46,665 nt of DNA from an uncultured Clostridium sp. GTDB taxonomy: Bacteria; Bacillota; Clostridia; TANB77; CAG-508. The stretch is taken from positions 1-46,665 of the forward strand of contig CAMSMU010000004.1 in assembly GCA_947061115.1 (NCBI GenBank), in the 5' to 3' direction. Positions within the stretch are counted from its first letter, which is position 1. Each line of letters begins with the position of its first letter. A program made the position numbers and the translations under genes. The notes below the pieces were generated by a model that made no database searches, was not told the origin of the DNA, and saw nothing but the letters and a program-made list of their open reading frames with translations. Of the stretch, positions 10,798 through 19,825 are shown in pieces.

Positions 10798-11454
10798 TTA
10801 CTCTTTAAGCTTTTTTATTGTATATTTATAGTCTTTAGAATTAATTATAGCTGTGCCTACTACTGCTATTGTTGCCATACTGTCTTTAATTTTTTTTATA
10901 TTTTCAATATTTATCCCACCATCTACTTCAATATCTGTTTCTAACTTTAAACTATCTATTTTATTTTTTGCTATTTTTATCTTTTCTAGTGTATTTTCTA
11001 TAAACTCTTGTCCACCTTTTCCTGGTTCAACAGACATTAAGAGCAATAAATTTATATATGGCAAGAATTCTTCTATTTCCTCTATATTTGTATTTGGCTT
11101 TATTGCTAATCCTACTTTGCAATTATTTTCTTTTATGTTCATAATATACTTTTTTACTTCTTCACTATTTTTGCATGCTTCATAATGAAATGTTATTATA
11201 TTAGGATTAAATATAAGATAACTATCTATGTATTCATTTATATTTTCTACCATTAAATGTACATCTAGTGGTAAATTGGTAATTTGATTTAAATATTCGC
11301 AATATTTTCTCATCATTTCTGATGTATCATTTTTAACAAATCTTCCATCCATTACATCTATATGAAAATAGTCTGTATTTGCTACCTCTAAATTATATAT
11401 TGTCTGCATTATATTTTCTTCTTTTACATTTAAAATAGAAGTTGATATTTCCAT
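10798..11454 (-). CDS. rpe: Ribulose-phosphate 3-epimerase
   Basis: Rpe interconverts ribulose-5-phosphate and xylulose-5-phosphate in the pentose phosphate pathway. This 218-residue TIM barrel has the metal and active-site motifs HIDVMDGRFV, LDVHLMVEN, the phosphate-binding VEPGKGGQEFIE, and IEVDGGINIENI. The S(T)SI motif of the first strand is present at residues 4-7. Its ATG overlaps the rsgA stop (TAATG), so the two are translationally coupled, as in the prkC-rsgA-rpe cluster of other Firmicutes. Confidence 0.94.
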   Translation of the reverse strand: MEISTSILNVKEENIMQTIYNLEVANTDYFHIDVMDGRFVKNDTSEMMRKYCEYLNQITNLPLDVHLMVENINEYIDSYLIFNPNIITFHYEACKNSEEVKKYIMNIKENNCKVGLAIKPNTNIEEIEEFLPYINLLLLMSVEPGKGGQEFIENTLEKIKIAKNKIDSLKLETDIEVDGGINIENIKKIKDSMATIAVVGTAIINSKDYKYTIKKLKE

Positions 11455-12318
11455 TAATTAAATCTCCTTTTATATTTTTCTTTTAATTCTTCATATATTT
11501 TCCTATAGTTATCATATCTTTGATTTTCAATTTTATTTTCTTTAACTGCTAATTTTATAGCACATTCTGATATATCTTCATATATATGGCTACAACCTAC
11601 ATATTTACAATTCGCTATATATGGTAAAAATTCTTTAAATTCTTTATCTAAATTTGTATGATCTATCTCTGAAATATCAAATGTTGAAAATCCTGGAGTA
11701 TCTGCTATATATGTATTTTTTTCTAACTCATATAAAGTTACTGCAGTTGTTGTATTCTTTCCTCTTTTATTTTTTTTGCTTATTTCTCCTTCTTCTGTCT
11801 TAATTTCATTAAATAGATTATTAACTATTGTAGATTTTCCTACTCCAGAGTTTCCTGAAAATACTGTGATATTATCCTTTAAATATTTCTTTAGAATATC
11901 TATACCTACACCATTTTTTGCTTCCATAGGAATTACTTTGTATCCGTATATTTTCATAAATATTTTCTAATTCTTTACTATCTTGAAGATCACATTTATT
12001 AAATACAATTACTACTTTTACTCCTAAATTTTCAGCAAAACTTAATTGTTTATCTAGTAATAATAAATCTGGTTTAGGATTTTTAGTTGAAACAACAAAT
12101 ACTATTTGAGTCACATTAGATATCCTTGGTCTTTTTATATAATTTACTCTGTGATCAATAGTTACTACTGTATTATTTTCAATCTCTACTCTATCTCCGA
12201 CTATAGGAATAATTTCATTTTTCTTAAACTTTCCTCTAGCTGTACAAATATGTACTTCTCCATTTTCATCTACTACCTTATAACTATTTGATATATTTTG
12301 TATAATAATTGCTTTCAT
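11454..12318 (-). CDS. rsgA: Ribosome small-subunit GTPase RsgA, frameshifted
   Basis: RsgA is a circularly permuted GTPase that checks late 30S subunit maturation. The gene reads in two frames. The N-terminal part (12318 to about 11945) has the OB fold, FVVSTKNPKPDLLLLDKQL and the G4 motif FNKCDL. The C-terminal part, in another frame (about 11957-11454), has G1 GNSGVGKSTIVN, G3 ADTPGFSTF and the zinc motif CKYVGCSHIYEDISECA. The frames meet at ENIYENI / YGYKVIPMEA, and restoring one base makes a continuous RsgA of normal length. It is either an assembly indel or a recent mutation; loss of a conserved operon gene with both halves intact favours a sequence error. Confidence 0.9.
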
Positions 12319-12346
12319 TTATTCTCCATTTTTTAATTTTTAAAAG

Positions 12347-12372
12347 TGGAAAAGGGAATTTTCCCTTTTCCA
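12347..12372 (-). terminator. Perfect palindrome between prkC and rsgA
   Basis: TGGAAAAGGGAA and TTCCCTTTTCCA are exact 12-base arms around a two-base centre, beginning ten bases after the prkC stop. The sequence after it on the minus strand has only a short T-run. It may attenuate rather than fully end transcription into rsgA-rpe. Confidence 0.5.
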
Positions 12373-12381
12373 TAAATTTCA

Positions 12382-14364
12382 TTAGTCATTTCCTGTATTT
12401 TTATCAAATATTACTTGTCTATTGTTATCTGATTCATCAAAATTAATTTTTCTTGTTCTAGTATATGATGATCCTACCTTTACTGTAATTTCATGTGTAC
12501 CTGTTCCTTTATATGAATATGCTTTATAGCTTGAATTATTTGTACTTACTTGAACAGCAGTTTTTTCAGATCCATCTACTAAAATCGTTACATTTACTTT
12601 ATCTGGTGCTGTATCTGTTTCATTTGTAGTATTAGCTTTTTGTGATCCTGTACCCACTATTGACTTAACATCTACTATTATATTTACTGTTTTTTCTTCT
12701 TTTACTATTTTATTAACTACTATTTCTATTTTAGAATTTTTAGCTACTTCAGTATCTCTTTCTATACTTTGTGATATTACTTTTCCATTTTCTTTTTCTT
12801 CATTACTTTCATATTTTATAACTGGATCAAGTCCTGCATTTCTTAATGTTGCTACTGCTGTTCCTTCATCCATACCTTCAACTGTTGGAACTTTAACCTT
12901 TTCTATTCCTGAACTTATATGAACAGTTACCTTATCTCCTGATTTTACTAATGTTCCTACTGGTGTATCTTGTCTTATTATATATCCTTCCTCTACTTTG
13001 TCACTTCTTTCCGTTTCTTCTTCTAATGTAATTCCCAATGTTTCTGCTGTACGCCTTGCATCTTCAATTTTTTGTCCTTCTAATTTAGGTAATTCTACTG
13101 TTTCAGGCCCTTTACTTACTTTTATTTTTATAACAGTGCCTTCTTTTATTTTTATTTCTTTATATTCAGGATCTTGTGATATTACTTTTCCTTGTTCTAC
13201 TTCACTGCTTGCTATTTCCTCAATTTGTAATCTAATTTTTAAACTTTCTGCTTCTGACTCTGCTTCTTCTTGTGTTTTACCAACAAAATTAGGCATATTA
13301 ACTTTTTTTGTAACTCCACCATCTATAACTATTTTCGTTATTAAAAATACTATTACAAATAGTAAAACTAAACTTAAAATTATAATTGCTATTTTGGTTT
13401 TTGGATGTTCTGCAAAGAAATTTTTCTTTGTTTTTACTTCTGATTTTTTTTCATTTTCTTTTTCACCTGAAACAGCTTTCATAACTCTTGTATATCCACC
13501 ATCTTTATTTTCTATAATTACAAAATCTCCATCTGGATCTTTTAGGGATTCACTTAAATCATGCAACATTTCTGTAGCTGATTGATATCTAGCAGATGGT
13601 TGTTTTTGCATTGCTTTTACTATTATTTGATTTATAGCTGTTGGTAAATCTTCATTTAGTTCTATTGGTTCTTTTGGATTTTCTTGCATATGTTTTAGAG
13701 CTACTGATACTGGTGTATCTGCATCAAATGGAACCTTTCCTGTTACCATTTCATATAAAACTACACCTAATGAATATAAGTCTGATTTTGCATCTGTTAT
13801 ACTTCCCTTAGCTTGTTCTGGCGAAAAATAATGTACTGATCCTATTGTTGTTCCAAATGCTGTAATAGTAGAATTAGAGACTGCTTTTGCAATTCCAAAA
13901 TCTGTTACTTTTGCAATCCCATCCTCTGTTATTATAATATTATGTGGTTTAATATCTCTATGGACTATACCATTTTTGTGTGCAATTTCTAACGCTGATG
14001 CTATTTGTATTGCTATATTTATGGCCCATTTCCAACCTAAAACGCCTTCTATATCAATTATTTCTTTTAGTGTTTTTCCTTGTACAAGTTCCATAACAAT
14101 ATAATATAAATTATTTTCATCCTCATGACCTACATCATATATTGAAACAATATTTGGATGAGATATACTTGCAGCTGATTGAGCTTCTGTATTAAATCTT
14201 TTTACAAATTCATTATCTGTTGTAAATTCATCTTTTAATACTTTAACTGCTACAAATCGATTTAAGACATGATCCTTTGCCTTATATACTGTTGCCATTC
14301 CTCCTAATCCAACTTCTTCTAAAATTTCATACCTGTTTCCTATTATCTTACCAATTAAATTCAT
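12382..14364 (-). CDS. prkC: Serine/threonine protein kinase with PASTA repeats (PrkC/Stk1)
   Basis: This is a membrane kinase that senses muropeptides and lipid II through extracellular PASTA domains and controls wall synthesis, germination and division. The start is the ATG giving MNLIGKIIGNRYEILEEVG, which has GAGGGAG upstream; the upstream GTG lacks one. Kinase motifs: glycine loop GLGGMATVYKAKD, VAVKVL lysine, HRDIKPHNIII, DFGIAK, SPEQAKG. A single membrane helix (IAIIILSLVLLFVIVFLITK) follows near residue 330, then three PASTA units (VNMPNFVGKT.., VELPKLEGQK.., VKVPTVEGMD..). The last ~90 residues form an extra beta-rich, Thr/Ser-rich domain (VNVTILVDGSEK..) not found in the Bacillus protein. 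It overlaps the phosphatase gene upstream. Confidence 0.95.
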   Translation of the reverse strand: MNLIGKIIGNRYEILEEVGLGGMATVYKAKDHVLNRFVAVKVLKDEFTTDNEFVKRFNTEAQSAASISHPNIVSIYDVGHEDENNLYYIVMELVQGKTLKEIIDIEGVLGWKWAINIAIQIASALEIAHKNGIVHRDIKPHNIIITEDGIAKVTDFGIAKAVSNSTITAFGTTIGSVHYFSPEQAKGSITDAKSDLYSLGVVLYEMVTGKVPFDADTPVSVALKHMQENPKEPIELNEDLPTAINQIIVKAMQKQPSARYQSATEMLHDLSESLKDPDGDFVIIENKDGGYTRVMKAVSGEKENEKKSEVKTKKNFFAEHPKTKIAIIILSLVLLFVIVFLITKIVIDGGVTKKVNMPNFVGKTQEEAESEAESLKIRLQIEEIASSEVEQGKVISQDPEYKEIKIKEGTVIKIKVSKGPETVELPKLEGQKIEDARRTAETLGITLEEETERSDKVEEGYIIRQDTPVGTLVKSGDKVTVHISSGIEKVKVPTVEGMDEGTAVATLRNAGLDPVIKYESNEEKENGKVISQSIERDTEVAKNSKIEIVVNKIVKEEKTVNIIVDVKSIVGTGSQKANTTNETDTAPDKVNVTILVDGSEKTAVQVSTNNSSYKAYSYKGTGTHEITVKVGSSYTRTRKINFDESDNNRQVIFDKNTGND

Positions 14365-14378
14365 AATCACATTCTCCC

Positions 14379-15104
14379 TCACTTTATGATTACTGCTGTA
14401 ATATTATCTAGTCCACCATTAGTATTTGCTTTATTAACTAATTCTTTTGATGGATTTGCACTATCCTGTTTTATAATTCTAAATATTTCATCTTCTTTTA
14501 CCATATTTGTTAAACCATCTGTACACATCAATATTATATCATCTTTTATAAATCCTTTTATCATTGCATCTGGTTCTATATATTCTGTACAACCTAACGC
14601 TTTTATTAACATATTTTTTTTAGGATGATTAATGCTTTCTTCTTGTGATATCTTCCCTTCATCCACTAATTGTTGTACATAACTATGGTCTTTTGTGAGT
14701 TTTCTAATAAATTCTTTTCTAAATCTATATATTCTGCTATCACCTATATGTGATATAAAAGCTTTATTATTGTATATTAAACATATATCCAATGTTGTTC
14801 CCATATTTTTTAGTTCTTCATTTTGTTTAGCCTTTTCATAAACTATCATATTAGCATATTGGGAACTACTTTTTACTAAGTTTAATAGTGTTTCTTTTTC
14901 TCCCTTCGCTTTTTCAAAATTGCTTACTATATAATTATGTGCTGAATTTACTGCTAAGTGACTTGCAATTTCTCCACCATTATATCCTCCCATACCATCT
15001 GCTACAATATATAATTTTATATCATCTTCTGATTTAGATATATAATAATAATCTTCATTTATTTCTCTGTTTTTTCCCACATCTGAAGCTGCAAAAGCCT
15101 CCAT
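14379..15104 (-). CDS. stp: PP2C-type serine/threonine phosphatase (Stp/PrpC)
   Basis: This is the cytosolic metal-dependent phosphatase that reverses PrkC phosphorylation. The 241 residues carry the PP2C motifs DVGKNREINEDYYY, VADGMGGYNGGEIAS, SHIGDSRIYRFR, LMCTDGLTNMV and GGLDNITAVIIK, with all metal-binding aspartates in place. The TGA stop falls between the alternative GTG and the ATG of the kinase gene, so expression is coupled. It lies nine bases after rlmN. Confidence 0.95.
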   Translation of the reverse strand: MEAFAASDVGKNREINEDYYYISKSEDDIKLYIVADGMGGYNGGEIASHLAVNSAHNYIVSNFEKAKGEKETLLNLVKSSSQYANMIVYEKAKQNEELKNMGTTLDICLIYNNKAFISHIGDSRIYRFRKEFIRKLTKDHSYVQQLVDEGKISQEESINHPKKNMLIKALGCTEYIEPDAMIKGFIKDDIILMCTDGLTNMVKEDEIFRIIKQDSANPSKELVNKANTNGGLDNITAVIIK

Positions 15105-15113
15105 CTTTTCCTC

Positions 15114-16139
15114 CTATTTTTGTAGATTTTTTCTTCTAAGTTGTCCACAAGCTGCATTTATGTCAGAACCCAACTCTCTCCTTATAGTTGCTGTAATACC
15201 ATTATCATTTAAATAATCTCTAAATTTTATAATATTTTCATTTGATGCTTTTACATATTTTCCGTTTTCAATCTTATTTATTGGTATCAGATTTACATGA
15301 CATAGCATGTTATGTAATAAATTTATAAGTTCATCTGCAGCCTTTTTATTATCATTATTGTCTTTTGCCAGTGCATATTCAAAGGAAATTCTTTTATTAG
15401 TTTTTTGTATATAATATTTACAAGCTTTAATCAACTCTTGTATATTATATGCATTATTTACTGGCATCATACTACTTCTTGTCTCATTATTTGCACTATG
15501 CAGTGATATTGATAATGTACATTGAACATTTTCATCTGCAAATTTGTAAATTATTGGTACTATTCCACTAGTTGATACACTTATATGTCTCGCACCAATA
15601 TTTAACCCTTTTTGATTGTTCAATATCTTTATAGCATTTATTACATTATCATAATTATCAAATGGTTCACCAATTCCCATAAAAACTACATTAGATATTT
15701 TCTCATTAATATCTTGTTCTATTCTTATAATTTGTTCTACTATTTCTCCTGAAGTCAAATTCCTTATAAATGGTATTCCCGTAGAGGCACAAAATTTACA
15801 ACCCATTTTACATCCAATTTGTGATGACACGCATACAGTTTTTCCAAAATGATATTGCATAAGTACAGACTCTATTGCATTACCATCATTTAATCCAAAT
15901 AGATATTTTTTTGTTCCATCATTTGATTCTAGCATTTTTACTATTTCAAAATTACAAATATCATAATGCTGTTTTAATTTTTCCCTAAGTTCTAATGATA
16001 AATTTGTCATTTCATCAAAACTTTTTACCTTTTCTACAAATACCCATTTAAATATTTGTTCTGCTCTAAATGTTTTCTCCCCTAAGTATATAAGTTCCTC
16101 TTTTAGTTTGTCTATATCATAGTCTTTTATGTTTTTCAT
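15114..16139 (-). CDS. rlmN: 23S rRNA (A2503-C2)/tRNA (A37-C2) methyltransferase RlmN
   Basis: RlmN is a radical-SAM enzyme that methylates C2 of A2503 in 23S rRNA and A37 in some tRNAs. The CxxxCxxC cluster motif reads GCKMGCKFCAST, preceded by VCVSSQIG. The C-terminal methyl-carrier cysteine region is SDINAACGQLR. GEPFDNYDNV and SLHSANNETRSSMMPVN are also diagnostic. I chose the ATG giving MKNIKDYDIDKLKEEL because GGAG sits six bases upstream; a start four codons earlier is possible. It is first in the rlmN-stp-prkC-rsgA-rpe cluster. Confidence 0.95.
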   Translation of the reverse strand: MKNIKDYDIDKLKEELIYLGEKTFRAEQIFKWVFVEKVKSFDEMTNLSLELREKLKQHYDICNFEIVKMLESNDGTKKYLFGLNDGNAIESVLMQYHFGKTVCVSSQIGCKMGCKFCASTGIPFIRNLTSGEIVEQIIRIEQDINEKISNVVFMGIGEPFDNYDNVINAIKILNNQKGLNIGARHISVSTSGIVPIIYKFADENVQCTLSISLHSANNETRSSMMPVNNAYNIQELIKACKYYIQKTNKRISFEYALAKDNNDNKKAADELINLLHNMLCHVNLIPINKIENGKYVKASNENIIKFRDYLNDNGITATIRRELGSDINAACGQLRRKNLQK

Positions 16140-16202
16140 ATAATTCTCCATTTATTTTATACCACAAAGTTAAATATATTGCAAGATTATATAAAAAAAT
16201 AA

Positions 16203-16281
16203 TCAACCAAATCCAACCAAAGGGGACAGTCATTCTCTTGGTTGAAATCCAACCAAAGGGGACAGTCTTTTTTGGTTGAAA
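16203..16281 (+). repeat. REP-like repeat pair, copy A
   Basis: Two tandem units of the form TCCAACCAAAGGGGACAGTC-N-TTGGTTGAAA occur here. AACCAA and TTGGTT form the stem and GGGGACAGTC lies between. The same unit occurs inverted at 17364-17433, so the prepilin-like gene lies between oppositely oriented copies. The family looks like the REP sequences moved by IS200-type REP-associated transposases, though no such transposase is in the window. Confidence 0.75.
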
Positions 16282-16354
16282 ATAAAGAAAAGATTACACC
16301 TCCTAAGCAATTTTAGAGGCATAGTCTTTCCATTTTTAAATTTTATTATTTATA

Positions 16355-17311
16355 CTATTCTAACCATACTTTGCTAACATAAAAATTCCAATATGTTGAC
16401 AAAATTTCTATAGTTTTATTTCCATTCATTGATAAAATATCTAAATATTCTGTATATGTTCCAGCTGTTCTATGTTCATTGGTTTCTTTTCCCTCTATTT
16501 TTATTTTTGGTGGATTATCTGTTAATGCAATATAATTATTTTGTGTATATGTAAAATATATTTTGCTATAGCCTGTTAAATCATATATTGTTCTAAAATA
16601 CACCTCACATTTGCTACCACTGCAAGATGTCCTTGACATTGTTGTTTTGGTTGATGTAACAGTTCCAGATCCTACATTTGTTGTGCTATGTGCATAATAT
16701 AATATACTAAATGTTACATTATTAGGAAATAATTGTATTCCTATCCTTTTTGAAATTCCAGCTGACACAGTTTCATTTGCTGATTTATCTCTTACTCTTA
16801 CCTTTATAATATATGTTTCTCCTGGTATTAATTCATTAAAAATATATTTTCCGTTTTCTTGATATTCTGTCCAGTTTAATCCATTATCTTTACTAAAACT
16901 ATATCCTCCTATTCCACTACTTGAACTTTCGTCTGTTTCTTCACAGTCTGTAGTAAACGCCTCTATTGTAATACTATTGTCAGTTGCACTTATTATTGGA
17001 ATAAACATTTTTGGTGGTAATATATCTATTTTTTCTTTATTTATTTTCATTTCATTTGTTATTTTTCTTAAATCTTCTTTTTCTTTTATCTCTGCTTCTC
17101 TCCATTTTTCAGTAACATTTTTTGCCCTACTAAATAATCCACCATTTCCTAATGTTAAATTTAATGTTATTCCTGCTAATATAAGCATTATAATTATTGT
17201 TATAATTAATGCTACTAATGTTATTCCTTTAGACTTACAAAATTTTGAATAAGTTATATCATAGTTTTCATCTTTACTATAATTTTTATTATATTTTTTA
17301 ATTTTATTCAT
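16355..17311 (-). CDS. Prepilin-like secreted protein with fibronectin-III-like domain
   Basis: The 318-residue product starts with a basic leader ending CKSKG, followed by ITLVALIITIIIMLILAGI. This is a type IV prepilin/pseudopilin signal with an expected prepilin-peptidase cut after the glycine. Position 5 of the mature form is Ala, not the usual Glu. A short helical stalk (GLFSRAKNVTEKWREAEIKEKE) follows, then a fibronectin-III-like domain (..YSFSKDNGLNWTEYQ.. IPGETYIIKVRVRDKS) and a C-terminal beta domain with two close cysteines (SCSGSKC). It shares the N-terminal module with the proteins at 22-23 kb but not the SUMF1 domain. REP pairs in opposite orientation bracket it. I infer surface or pilus display; the ligand is unknown. 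Confidence 0.8.
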   Translation of the reverse strand: MNKIKKYNKNYSKDENYDITYSKFCKSKGITLVALIITIIIMLILAGITLNLTLGNGGLFSRAKNVTEKWREAEIKEKEDLRKITNEMKINKEKIDILPPKMFIPIISATDNSITIEAFTTDCEETDESSSSGIGGYSFSKDNGLNWTEYQENGKYIFNELIPGETYIIKVRVRDKSANETVSAGISKRIGIQLFPNNVTFSILYYAHSTTNVGSGTVTSTKTTMSRTSCSGSKCEVYFRTIYDLTGYSKIYFTYTQNNYIALTDNPPKIKIEGKETNEHRTAGTYTEYLDILSMNGNKTIEILSTYWNFYVSKVWLE

Positions 17312-17363
17312 CCGATTTATCTCCCTTCCTCCGAATCAGTTGGTATATCTATCTTTGATTGAT

Positions 17364-17433
17364 TTTCAACCAAAAAAGAACGTCCCCTCTGGTTGGATTT
17401 CAACCAAAAGGATGACTGTCCCCCTTGGTTGGG
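17364..17433 (-). repeat. REP-like repeat pair, copy B (inverted relative to A)
   Basis: On the minus strand this reads AACCAAGGGGGACAGTCATCC, then TTGGTTGAAATCCAACC, then AGAGGGGACGTTCTTTTTTG and GGTTGAAA. It is the same two-unit structure as at 16203-16281 in the opposite orientation. Confidence 0.75.
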
Positions 17434-17444
17434 TTTCTCCATGC

Positions 17445-17486
17445 AAAAAAACTATGCATTTTAGATTCCTCTAAAAAGCATAGTTT
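17445..17486 (-). terminator. Intrinsic terminator downstream of aspS / leader element
   Basis: On the minus strand AAACTATGC (17486-17478) pairs with GCATAGTTT (17457-17449), extended by TTTTTAGA/TCTAAAAT, and is followed by a T-run. It ends either the aspS transcript or a short RNA from the element at 17511-17590. Confidence 0.8.
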
Positions 17487-17510
17487 CCTATGTTTACGTA
17501 ATTCTATTTC

Positions 17511-17590
17511 ATTAAATCTTACGATATATATATATATATATACAGTATCAAGTACTCTAGCGTTTTTCACTTGTTATTTTTTCCTTTTTT
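17511..17590 (-). ncRNA. Conserved leader/small-RNA-like element, copy 1
   Basis: Read on the minus strand, it has AAAAAGGAAAAAATAACAAG, TGAAAAACGCTAGAGTACTT, GATACTG, an alternating TATATA run, then TATCGTAAG, with a terminator hairpin 25-60 bases further on. The second copy (24065-24139) keeps the blocks AACAARTGAAAAACGCTA, CTTGA and TATATATATCGTAAG and the same order including the terminator. CTT/AAG in copy 1 becomes CCTT/AAGG in copy 2, which suggests a kept stem. A TATATAAT -10-like sequence lies just upstream. Both copies sit upstream of prepilin-type sequences. It does not match any riboswitch I know. Confidence 0.45.
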
Positions 17591-17629
17591 ATTTTTAATT
17601 ATTATATAATATTTACTATAATTAGTATA

Positions 17630-19390
17630 TTATTGTTCTTCTTCCTCTTCTTCAGTTATTTGTATATGTACATCTTTTAATTGTTCATCTGTTACTTTAC
17701 TTGGTGCATTCATCATTACATCTCTTGCTTTTTTATTTTTAGGGAATGCTATAACTTCTCTGATATTATCTGAATTTGCAATTAGCATTACCATTCTATC
17801 TAATCCTGGAGCGGCTCCAGCGTGAGGTGGAGTACCATATTCAAATGCTGTATATAATGCTCCAAATTTTTTGATAATGTCTTCTTCTTTATATCCTGCA
17901 ATTTGAAATGCTTTCAGCATAATTTCTGGACTGTGATTTCTTACTGCTCCTGATGCCATTTCATATCCATTACATACTAAATCATATTGATATGCAAGTA
18001 TATCTAAAGGATCTTTTGTTTCTAAAGCTTCTATTCCTCCTTGTGGCATTGAAAATGGGTTATGATTAAAGTCTATTTTTTCTTCTTCTTCATTATATTC
18101 ATACATTGGGAAATCTACTATAAAACAAAATTTGTATACATCTTTTTCTATTAAGTCTAATCTTTTTCCTAATTCTATTCTAACCAATCCTGCAATTTTT
18201 TGAGCTGTTTTAAATTCATCTGCTATAAAAAATATACTATCTCCTGTTTTTGCACCTAATTCTGTTTTTATTTCATCTGTTACAAATTTAGATATTCCAC
18301 CTACTACATTATTTTCTTCGTCTACTTTAACCCATGCAAGTCCCTTAGCTCCAAATTCTTTTACTGCAAATTCTGACATGTTATCAAAAAATTTTCTTCC
18401 CTGATCTCCTCCATTTGGTACTACTATTGCTTTTATTGTTTTTTCTTTGAAGGCATTAAATTCTGTATTTTTAAACAAGTTTGTAGCATCTTGAATTATT
18501 AATGGATTTCTTAAATCTGGTTTATCTATCCCATATTTCTCCATTGCTTCTTTATATGGAATTTTTACAAATGGACCTTCGTCTACATTCCAATTTGTAT
18601 GTTCTTTAAATACTGCTGGTATAACATTTTCTATGACATTAAATACATCCTCTTGTGTAGCAAATGCCATTTCAAAGTCTAATTGATAAAATTCTCCTGG
18701 TGCTCTATCTGCTCTAGGATCTTCATCCCTAAAGCATGGTGCTATTTGATAATATTTATCAAATCCAGATATCATTAATAATTGTTTGAATTGTTGTGGT
18801 GCTTGTGGAAGTGCATAAAATTTACCACTATGTAATCTACTTGGTACTAAATAATCTCTTGCACCTTCTGGTGATGAATTTGCAAGTATTGGAGTTTGTA
18901 TTTCACTAAATCCTAATTCATCCATTTTGTTTCTAATTGATCTCATTATTTTTGAACGTAATAAAATTGTTTTATGAATTTTATCATTTCTTAAATCTAG
19001 ATATCTATATTGTAATCTTAAGTCTTCTCTAACGTTTTGGATATCTGCTTTATCTGAATTTATTTCAAATGGCAGTATACTTTTACATTTTCCTAAAATT
19101 TCAATTTTTTTGGCTTCTATTTCTATTTCTCCTGTTGGTATTTTAGAATTTTTGTTTGAGCGTTCTAAAACAGTACCAGTAACACTAATTACTGATTCTG
19201 GATTTGCATTTTCCATTTCTTTTTTTATATTTTCTTCTGTAATAACAACTTGTGTTATTCCATATTCATCTCTTAAATCTACAAATTGCATAGAACCTAA
19301 ATTTCTAATTCTCTGTACCCAACCTGCAAGTTTTACTTCTTTTCCTACATCTTTTATATTTAACTCATTGCAATTATTACTTCTGTACAT
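17630..19390 (-). CDS. aspS: Aspartyl-tRNA synthetase
   Basis: AspS charges tRNA-Asp. The 586 residues have the N-terminal anticodon-binding OB fold (VKLAGWVQRIRNLGSMQFVD, FVDLRDEYGITQVVI), and class II motif 2 around CFRDEDPRADRAPGEFYQLD. The bacterial GAD insertion follows, and motif 3 is GAAPGLDRMVMLIANSD. The length is that of bacterial AspRS. A glutamate-rich tail (ITEEEEEEQ) ends it. The start has AAGGAG at good spacing. No T-box sequence is visible upstream. It separates the first prepilin cassette from the DGR-like island. Confidence 0.96.
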   Translation of the reverse strand: MYRSNNCNELNIKDVGKEVKLAGWVQRIRNLGSMQFVDLRDEYGITQVVITEENIKKEMENANPESVISVTGTVLERSNKNSKIPTGEIEIEAKKIEILGKCKSILPFEINSDKADIQNVREDLRLQYRYLDLRNDKIHKTILLRSKIMRSIRNKMDELGFSEIQTPILANSSPEGARDYLVPSRLHSGKFYALPQAPQQFKQLLMISGFDKYYQIAPCFRDEDPRADRAPGEFYQLDFEMAFATQEDVFNVIENVIPAVFKEHTNWNVDEGPFVKIPYKEAMEKYGIDKPDLRNPLIIQDATNLFKNTEFNAFKEKTIKAIVVPNGGDQGRKFFDNMSEFAVKEFGAKGLAWVKVDEENNVVGGISKFVTDEIKTELGAKTGDSIFFIADEFKTAQKIAGLVRIELGKRLDLIEKDVYKFCFIVDFPMYEYNEEEEKIDFNHNPFSMPQGGIEALETKDPLDILAYQYDLVCNGYEMASGAVRNHSPEIMLKAFQIAGYKEEDIIKKFGALYTAFEYGTPPHAGAAPGLDRMVMLIANSDNIREVIAFPKNKKARDVMMNAPSKVTDEQLKDVHIQITEEEEEEQ

Positions 19391-19723
19391 ATTTTTCTCC
19401 TTAAATAATATTACTTTTCTATTATACTTACTTTTCCTTATTTTTTCAATATTTTTATAAAAAAACTAAAAATATTTAGCTTAAATTACCATATTAATTC
19501 ATTTTACAAATTTAATCCAAAGATAAGAAAAATGATATACACAACAAATACAATATAAAATTTAAATAGTGGATATAGGAGATTAAATAAAGAAATAAAT
19601 GTATATCAAAGTGTACAATCTGTTGTATTTAGCGACAAAAAGAATAGCAAAGAATTCGACAAGTAAGGTAGCAGAATGGGATAAATAGGAGAACTTGAAA
19701 TCATGTATAAAGTTAGAATATAA

Positions 19724-19790
19724 TTAACCTGTCAACATAGTTTGAGTACATTGATAGGTTAATATATTAATAATTACCATAAGGTAATTA
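19724..19790. other. Two adjacent hairpins in the aspS-upstream gap
   Basis: TTAACCTGTCAA (19724-19735) pairs with TTGATAGGTTAA (19751-19762) with one wobble. Directly after it, TAATTACC-ATAA-GGTAATTA (19771-19790) is a perfect hairpin. They lie in a 430-base stretch (19391-19825) with no recognisable gene; short plus-strand coding-like scraps ending EFDK* near 19663 cannot be identified. Confidence 0.4.
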
Positions 19791-19825
19791 AATTATACAA
19801 AATTAATGACACTCCATCACTAAAC

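Noticed and set aside
16203..16281. CRISPR-like array from the repeated AACCAAAGGGGACAG units
   Set aside because: Only two units, no constant spacer length, inverted copies elsewhere and no cas genes; a REP-type repeat fits.
17520..17545. c-di-GMP or other known riboswitch at the leader element
   Set aside because: The GAAAAACGCTA block does not match the conserved cores of the GEMM, c-di-GMP-II, preQ1 or fluoride classes as I know them.
19391..19460. T-box leader for aspS
   Set aside because: No specifier hairpin or T-box consensus is visible upstream of aspS.
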